From positions 1 through 53,072 of the forward strand of contig JAFQHP010000061.1 in assembly GCA_017397895.1 (NCBI GenBank): a DNA stretch of 53,072 bases. Reading direction: 5' to 3'. Shown one piece after another: positions 48,663 through 53,072 of this stretch (position 1 is the first letter of the stretch; every line of letters begins with the position of its first letter). Source of the stretch: Clostridia bacterium (GTDB lineage Bacteria > Bacillota > Clostridia > Christensenellales > Aristaeellaceae). Under the pieces are notes generated by a model that was not told the DNA's origin, did no database searches, and saw only the letters and a program-made list of their open reading frames with translations. Made by a program: the position numbers and the translations under genes.

Positions 48663-49300
48663 TGCAATACCGTCATTTCTTCTGGGATTTTGACGGTACA
48701 CTCTATAACACCTACGGCCGCATTACCCGTGCGGCGCAGCAGGCGCTATGCGATCTGGGCCTCCCCGTAGCTTACGGGGAGGTCTATCAGCATGTAAAGC
48801 GTTCGCTGCATACAGTGTACCTTTCTTTCGCCCAGCCCCACCGGATTACAGAAGACATTTTCATGGCTGCATACCGCAGCCATTCCGAAACGGAAGGCCC
48901 GGAAAGCATGGCCCTCTACCCTGGCGCCAGAAGTTTCCTGGAAGCGGTGATCAGAAGCGGCGGCCGCAATTACCTCTACACCCATCGCGGCCACCAGAGC
49001 GCTTTTGCCGCTTTGGACCGGGACGGTGTCACCCCCCTGTTCACTGATTTTGTCACCAGCGCAGACGGCTTTCCTTCCAAGCCTGCGCCGGATGCGCTCC
49101 TTTACCTGGCCGGAAAGCACGGCCTGGATTTACCGGAATGCATCATGATGGGCGACCGGGATATCGACCTGGAAGCGGCCGGAAACGCCGGGATGGCCTC
49201 CTGCCTTTTCGACCCGGACGATTTCTATGCCGCCTATCCTGCCCCGCTGCGCTTTTACAACTACTCTGCCATGCAGGCCCATTTCTTCCCAAAGAAATAG
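48662..49300 (+). CDS. HAD-superfamily phosphatase (PGP/beta-phosphoglucomutase-like)
   Basis: This is a 212-residue HAD hydrolase. Motif I FWDFDGTLYNT contains the nucleophile Asp, motif II is YLYTHRG, motif III Lys is in GFPSKPAPDALLYL and motif IV is MMGDRDIDLEAAGNAG. The cap is helical and small. Substrates in this group are small sugar or nucleotide phosphates. The ATG overlaps the mscL stop by one base (TAATG), so it is translated together with the channel. The meaning of that pairing is unknown. Confidence 0.88.
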   Translation: MQYRHFFWDFDGTLYNTYGRITRAAQQALCDLGLPVAYGEVYQHVKRSLHTVYLSFAQPHRITEDIFMAAYRSHSETEGPESMALYPGARSFLEAVIRSGGRNYLYTHRGHQSAFAALDRDGVTPLFTDFVTSADGFPSKPAPDALLYLAGKHGLDLPECIMMGDRDIDLEAAGNAGMASCLFDPDDFYAAYPAPLRFYNYSAMQAHFFPKK

Positions 49301-49450
49301 AACGATGCGGAGCTTCGCCCCTGCCACCAGGCCCGTACCCTGGACCCAACTGCGGAAGTGGTTGGACGGAAGAACAGGCAATGTCCCGCTGGAACAAATA
49401 GCACGCAGATAGCAGTTTGGAAACGAAGACTGAAATATTGCGAATTGTCT

Positions 49451-49513
49451 GCGGCACTGCCGCACACGGGCTGGGCGGCGGAACGCCGCCTGCCGGATGC
49501 CAAAGGCATCCGG
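49451..49513. repeat. cluster of three perfect short hairpins in an intergenic region
   Basis: GCGGC/GCCGC (49451-49463, loop ACT), GGCGGCG/CGCCGCC (49474-49490, loop GAA) and CCGGATGCC/GGCATCCGG (49493-49513, loop AAA) lie in a row just before the terminator. The rest of the 49301-49694 interval has no open frame of coding character, so this may be a structured RNA or a repeat-element relic. Confidence 0.6.
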
Positions 49514-49521
49514 GGAAAACG

Positions 49522-49566
49522 AAAAAATAGCGGAGGAAAAATTCATTTTTCCATCCGCTATTTTTT
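49522..49566. terminator. bidirectional intrinsic terminator
   Basis: Arms 49522-49534 and 49554-49566 with an inner stem 49535-49542/49545-49552 and a one-base bulge at 49553; A run before and T run after. It serves the converging HAD and cwlD genes. Confidence 0.85.
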
Positions 49567-49694
49567 ATCGTTTTCATAGCGCCAGTGGTCACATCTTTTC
49601 GTTCCCCAAGTTTCATGCGGAAACAAGTTTGTTTATCCGGATTGTGTGTCGCAGGCTGGGTGCAGGGATGATATCCCTGCCTCCGTCCCCAATA

Positions 49695-50399
49695 TCACGG
49701 CATACTTTGCAGCGCATAATACTGGCACACGCCCTGCACTACGGCCTGGGCCATGCGCTGCTGATAGGCTGCATCCATCAGCAGCTGTTCCTCCTCCGGG
49801 TTAGAGATGAAGCCGCACTCCACCAGCACCGACGGGATATCCAAAGACAGCATATAGTAATCCCCCGCCATGGCCTTGCGCTGCTTCTTCGGCTGCAAAA
49901 CATCAATCATAGCCGCCTGTATAGTGCCAGCCAGCAAGCGGCTGGCCTCATGGTTCTGCCGGTAAAACACCTGGGGGCCGGATTCTTTAGCGCTGTGGTA
50001 TTGGTTCATGTGAATGGACAGCAGCATATCGGCATTGCCCTGCCGTGCCATCTCCAGACGTGCATCCAGATCCGGCCGCTTTTTATCGGCAAAGGCTTTA
50101 TCCTCCTGCCGGGTGAGGATCACTTTTGCCCCCATGCCTTCCAGCACCTTTGCCACCGCCTTTGCCATTTTTAGATTGATTTCTTTTTCCCACACCCGAC
50201 TTACGCCTGCCCGGGCACCGCCGTCATATCCCCCATGGCCCGGGTCCACCACAATAATGCGCCCGGCAAGCGGACCGGACGGAGGGGCATCCTGCCTGAT
50301 ATCCCCTGTATCAGAGGGCCGCACCTGACCCAGCGACAAAAAGTACACTACGCCCACAACAAGCGTGACAATTGAGACATATAGAATGATTTTCCGCAT
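49695..50399 (-). CDS. cwlD: N-acetylmuramoyl-L-alanine amidase, CwlD-like
   Basis: This is a 234-residue zinc amidase with one N-terminal membrane segment (about 5-24). The Amidase_3 ligands are complete: VDPGHGGYDGGA (His), KEINLKMAKAV (Glu), LLSIHMNQY (His) and SVLVECGFISN (catalytic Glu). Size and single domain fit CwlD, which cuts stem peptides so that muramic delta-lactam can form in the spore cortex. That suggests, but does not prove, that the organism sporulates. GGGGAGGGAATG lies upstream. No clear SigA promoter is seen. Confidence 0.88.
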   Translation of the reverse strand: MRKIILYVSIVTLVVGVVYFLSLGQVRPSDTGDIRQDAPPSGPLAGRIIVVDPGHGGYDGGARAGVSRVWEKEINLKMAKAVAKVLEGMGAKVILTRQEDKAFADKKRPDLDARLEMARQGNADMLLSIHMNQYHSAKESGPQVFYRQNHEASRLLAGTIQAAMIDVLQPKKQRKAMAGDYYMLSLDIPSVLVECGFISNPEEEQLLMDAAYQQRMAQAVVQGVCQYYALQSMP

Positions 50400-50485
50400 G
50401 ACATTCCCTCCCCAAAGAAGCTATGCGGGGCAGGGGCCGGCCATGCTGTCAAGCAACAAAATTATTAAATATTTTCCCAACCAGG

Positions 50486-50792
50486 TTATCCCCACTTTTC
50501 CACAGGCCAAAGATGACGATTTTCATTCGTATGCAGCATATACAGACACAATTTGTGCTTTTTAACGGAAAATTAAGCCTTTTCTGATGTATATACGGTA
50601 TATGGGGCAAAAATTATACAAAACGGGTTTTTCCACATTATCCACAGAGTTATCCACAGTTTTCCACGAAAAAAACGGGCATAAACCCTTGTTTTACCGT
50701 CCGAGCGTGGATAACTTGGCCGATTTTGGAGTTATCCACAGTGGAAAAACCGCCGTTTCCCACCCGTCTTTTCCACATGGAGCGGTGGATAA
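50486..50792. other. DnaA-box cluster, candidate replication origin or DnaA-titration site
   Basis: Within about 300 bases there are three perfect TTATCCACA boxes (50639-50647, 50651-50659, 50732-50740). Near matches lie at 50486-50494, 50496-50504, 50630-50638, 50661-50669 and 50769-50777 on + and at 50706-50714 and 50784-50792 on minus. AT-rich stretches flank it (about 50455-50480, 50560-50630, 50795-50850), as an unwinding element would. No dnaA, dnaN, rpmH or rnpA gene lies in the window. It occupies the gene-free interval 50400-50941, and short open frames across it look non-coding. Confidence 0.75.
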
Positions 50793-50920
50793 AAAGCTTT
50801 TCAAAAAATAAGATGAACGTAATATTTTTGTAACATTCTCCTCTTGACAAGGTTTTTGCTTCCGTATTTTTCCATGTTTTTGGTCGCTGAACAGCCCCAA
50901 AGCGCTGTGCCAAAAAGACG

Positions 50921-50942
50921 AAAAAGCAGCCTGCAGGCTGCT
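50921..50942 (-). terminator. intrinsic terminator after the SPL-family gene
   Basis: A perfect nine-bp inverted repeat (50925-50933 with 50934-50942), followed on the minus strand by five T residues. It touches the stop codon of the gene. Confidence 0.75.
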
Positions 50943-51802
50943 CATTCGAAAAGGGAAACTTGCGCTTTGCTTTCAAAGGCGTGCATATACTGAAAAATCT
51001 GCTCGTTATCGTGCATCATGCCCGTTTCCTCGCAGATCTGATGAAACAGGGCCATCAGCCGATAATTGTCAGGGCTAGGCACTTCATAGCGCTCTGCGTA
51101 GGTGCGGATGTACTTTTCCTTCAGGCCGGGGAAATGCCGGTCCAGCTGGCTGTAATAGTATTCCCGGTTGCCGCTGCGCAGGGTCAGCCCCATGTCAAAA
51201 CAAATGACGCCCTTCACCTGGGCTTCAGCACACATCCCCAGAATGCCGGTGATGTTTTCCTCAGTATCGTTGATGAAGGGCAGAATGGGGCTGAGCCACA
51301 CCACGGTGGGAATCCCGGCGTCCCGAAAGCGCTTCAGCGCCTCAAACCGCTCACCGGTCACGCTGACATGGGGTTCCACCACCCGGCACAAATTGTCATC
51401 CCAGCAGGTCAGGGTCATCTGCACCACGGCCTTGGTTTTTTCATTGATGCTCCTGAGGATATCCAGATCCCGCAGGATCCGGGCGGATTTTGTCTGCACC
51501 GCAATACCAAAGCCATACCGTTCAATCAGCTCCAGTGCCCGGCGCATGATGCACAGTTCCTCTTCCGGAGGGATGTAGGGATCCCCCATGGCGCCGGTGC
51601 CGATCATGCAGGGCTTTCGCTTGCGCCGCAAAGTATCTTCCAATAGCTCCAGGGCGTTTTCCTTGACCTCAATATCCTCAAAATCATGCTGCATCTGATA
51701 GCAATGGCTTCTGGCGTCGCAGTAAATGCAGCCGTGGAGGCAGCCCCGGTAAATGTTCATGGAGGTGGGCGTCAGGATGCTTTTTGCCTTCACAAAATGC
51801 AT
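50942..51802 (-). CDS. SPL-family radical SAM protein
   Basis: This is a 286-residue radical SAM protein. The cluster motif is RGCLHGCIYCDARSHCY near residues 19-35, with the three cysteines in C-x-x-x-C-x-x-C form. It also has GAMGDPYIPPEEE and VQTKSARILRDLDIL segments typical of the Rv2578c/spore-photoproduct-lyase-like group. True spore photoproduct lyases have a C-terminal cysteine near residue 140 that I could not confirm, so the reaction is left open. It is four bases from the upstream Nudix-TruA gene, in one operon. Confidence 0.85.
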   Translation of the reverse strand: MHFVKAKSILTPTSMNIYRGCLHGCIYCDARSHCYQMQHDFEDIEVKENALELLEDTLRRKRKPCMIGTGAMGDPYIPPEEELCIMRRALELIERYGFGIAVQTKSARILRDLDILRSINEKTKAVVQMTLTCWDDNLCRVVEPHVSVTGERFEALKRFRDAGIPTVVWLSPILPFINDTEENITGILGMCAEAQVKGVICFDMGLTLRSGNREYYYSQLDRHFPGLKEKYIRTYAERYEVPSPDNYRLMALFHQICEETGMMHDNEQIFQYMHAFESKAQVSLFE

Positions 51803-51805
51803 GGC

Positions 51806-52966
51806 TCATTCTCCGTCCAGGGCGTATTCCACCCGGGTCAGCTCCAAACCCGCTGCCGGGGCCGTGACGCCCAGCTCCAACCGGCTGCCACTTTCAATAG
51901 CCCGGGTGATGCATGCTTCATCCAGCTTATCCTGACCGATGTACACCAGTGTGCCGGCAATGATGCGCACCATGTTATACAGGAATGCATTGCCATGGAT
52001 TTTCAGGGTGATCATATCTCCCTGCCGCTCAACCGATACGCTGTCGATAGTACGCACGGTGGTTTTGGCACTGCCGCCGGCTGCGGCAAACGCAGCAAAA
52101 TCGTGGGTGCCCAGCAGCCGCTGAGCTGCTCGATGCATTTTTTCCGCATCCAGGGGCAGGGGCACATGCCAGGTGAGATTACGGTATATGGCGCTGGCGT
52201 GGGGAGCGTTGTGAATGCGGTAGGTGTACCACTTTCCCTCTGCCTGGTAGCGGGCATGGAAGGTGGGAGCCACCTGCCTTGCTTCCCACACCCGGATATC
52301 CGGGGGCAGGAAGCGGTTCAGCACAAAGGGGTATTTTTCCGGCGGGATGGTGGCATCGGTGTCAAAATGCACCCGCTGCCCCAGGGCATGCACCCCGGCA
52401 TCGGTGCGGCTGGCACCGGTGACCCGGGTGAACTTCCCCACCGCCTGCTGCAGCGCCTTTTCCAGGGCATCCTGCACGCTGGGGGCGTTCTCCTGATACT
52501 GCCAGCCGGAATACTGGGTGCCGTCATAGCTGACGGTAAGCAGGATACGCCGGGTGGGCTTTTCCCGCTCAATCCGCTCCATTTCGGCAAACAAAACCGG
52601 CGTAATATCGGGATAGGTCAGGTTTTCCGGAAGGTCGTCAAACAGCTGCACATCGGCCATTTCAAAATCCGGCAGCGCATCCAGCCGGGCAATATCCCCC
52701 CGGAAAGCAATGCCGCCAAGGCCGGTGGCCGTATGCACATAATCGAACAGGGGCGTCAGTTCATACACCCCGGCGCCGCTTTCCTCCACCAGCTCCCGCC
52801 GGGCTGCCATCAGGGGCGTTTCCCCTTCCTCAATATGGCCGCCCTGGGTTTCCCAGGTGGTTCTGTCCTTGTGCCGGCTGAGCACAATTTTCCCGTTCAT
52901 TTTGGAAAGCACCACCACATAGGTGTACTTTTCCAGGCTGCCCAGGGGCAGAATGTTGGTCGTCAT
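51806..52966 (-). CDS. truA: fusion of Nudix hydrolase and tRNA pseudouridine synthase TruA
   Basis: This is a 386-residue fusion. Residues 1-135 form a Nudix domain with a complete box GHIEEGETPLMAARRELVEE (43-62) plus S-G-A, matching G-x5-E-x7-R-E-U-x-E-E-x-G-U. From residue 138, TRRILLTVSYDGTQYSGWQY begins TruA, which converts uridines 38-40 of tRNA anticodon arms to pseudouridine. The catalytic Asp189 is in GASRTDAGVHALGQRVHF and the late FLYNMVRIIAGTLV is conserved. The start follows GAGGGATACGC, ten bases after the uvrA stop. Confidence 0.92.
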   Translation of the reverse strand: MTTNILPLGSLEKYTYVVVLSKMNGKIVLSRHKDRTTWETQGGHIEEGETPLMAARRELVEESGAGVYELTPLFDYVHTATGLGGIAFRGDIARLDALPDFEMADVQLFDDLPENLTYPDITPVLFAEMERIEREKPTRRILLTVSYDGTQYSGWQYQENAPSVQDALEKALQQAVGKFTRVTGASRTDAGVHALGQRVHFDTDATIPPEKYPFVLNRFLPPDIRVWEARQVAPTFHARYQAEGKWYTYRIHNAPHASAIYRNLTWHVPLPLDAEKMHRAAQRLLGTHDFAAFAAAGGSAKTTVRTIDSVSVERQGDMITLKIHGNAFLYNMVRIIAGTLVYIGQDKLDEACITRAIESGSRLELGVTAPAAGLELTRVEYALDGE

Positions 52967-52975
52967 GCGTATCCC

Positions 52976-53072
52976 TCACAGTATATCCCGCAAAAATTGG
53001 CCGGTATAGCTTTCTTCCACCAGGGCCACCTGCTCCGGCGTACCCTGGGCCACAATGGTGCCGCCCCCGTCG
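52976..53072 (-). CDS. uvrA: excinuclease ABC subunit A, C-terminal fragment
   Basis: The last 31 codons of a gene that starts beyond the window. The tail reads [20 protein letters not shown] then [11 protein letters not shown], the standard UvrA ending (G-x-I-V-x-x-G-T-P-E-x-V then S-x-T-G). UvrA detects bulky DNA lesions. Only the end is visible, so ATPase motifs cannot be checked. Confidence 0.9.
   Translation of the reverse strand, partial: DGGGTIVAQGTPEQVALVEESYTGQFLRDIL

Noticed and set aside
50400..50450. Possible sporulation sigma-factor promoter for cwlD (GCATG and CATAGCT on the minus strand)
   Set aside because: The spacer is 16 bp and the match to SigG boxes is loose; not strong enough to list.
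50587..50811. Short open frame of 74 codons inside the DnaA-box region
   Set aside because: The frame reads through repeated TTATCCACA boxes, so its sequence is explained by the boxes; no good ribosome site.
1..53072. CRISPR arrays, tRNA or rRNA genes, insertion sequences, prophage genes
   Set aside because: I looked for regularly spaced repeats, cloverleaf-like segments and transposase or integrase motifs and saw none.

Overview
The window looks like a chromosomal segment of an uncultured, fairly GC-rich Clostridia-type Firmicute, probably gut-associated. The evidence is the SCIFF ranthipeptide and its maturase, the cdaA-cdaR pair, a CwlD-type amidase, a CD1871A-like CXXC protein, strong AGGAGG ribosome sites, and SigA promoters with 17-bp spacers. 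No rRNA, tRNA, CRISPR array, phage or insertion sequence was recognised. The taxonomic placement is inferred from gene content.

Region 1 (1-11900) is an accessory-looking envelope-stress or transport cassette, all on the + strand. It starts with three tandem paralogous secreted proteins (the first cut by the window edge), then two ABC-2 type membrane proteins with their ATPase, and a small orphan protein. After a terminator and a new promoter come an OmpR-type response regulator and a histidine kinase with no sensor domain. A second ABC system follows (MacB-like ATPase plus a 933-residue FtsX permease with two large external domains), and then a membrane-anchored surface protein. A 22-bp-spaced direct repeat combined with a perfect inverted repeat in front of the second ABC system is the likely response-regulator target.

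Region 2 (11960-20050) is mixed metabolism. It holds a frameshifted SH3-domain secreted protein, a GNAT, an RdgB/HAM1-GNAT fusion, and a thioredoxin-like / CXXC / 4Fe-4S membrane electron-transfer trio. An MFS transporter lies divergent from a family 2 glycoside hydrolase.

Region 3 (20068-36840) is a surface polysaccharide locus with operons on both strands. The minus operon encodes two family 2 glycosyltransferases, a Stealth phosphotransferase, a galactofuranosyltransferase-like protein, and a FdtA-type ketoisomerase, DegT aminotransferase and GNAT. The plus operon encodes RmlA, RmlB, a degenerate family 2 glycosyltransferase-like membrane protein, a TagF-GT2 fusion, an IspD-family cytidylyltransferase and an SDR epimerase. 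A Wzm/Wzt-type ABC exporter and Glf (UDP-galactopyranose mutase) complete it. Together they suggest an ABC-exported polymer containing a 3-acetamido-3,6-dideoxyhexose, galactofuranose and a CDP-activated polyol phosphate.

Region 4 (36840-53072) is mostly core genes: SCIFF peptide, its radical SAM maturase, a PLP decarboxylase and RidA in one operon; a PlsC-like acyltransferase; a metallophosphoesterase; a secreted esterase; cdaA-cdaR; an RsmF-like methyltransferase; MscL with an added zinc ribbon; a HAD phosphatase; CwlD; an SPL-family radical SAM protein; a Nudix-TruA fusion; and the end of uvrA. Between cwlD and the SPL gene lies a dense cluster of DnaA boxes resembling a replication origin, although no dnaA or dnaN is present nearby.
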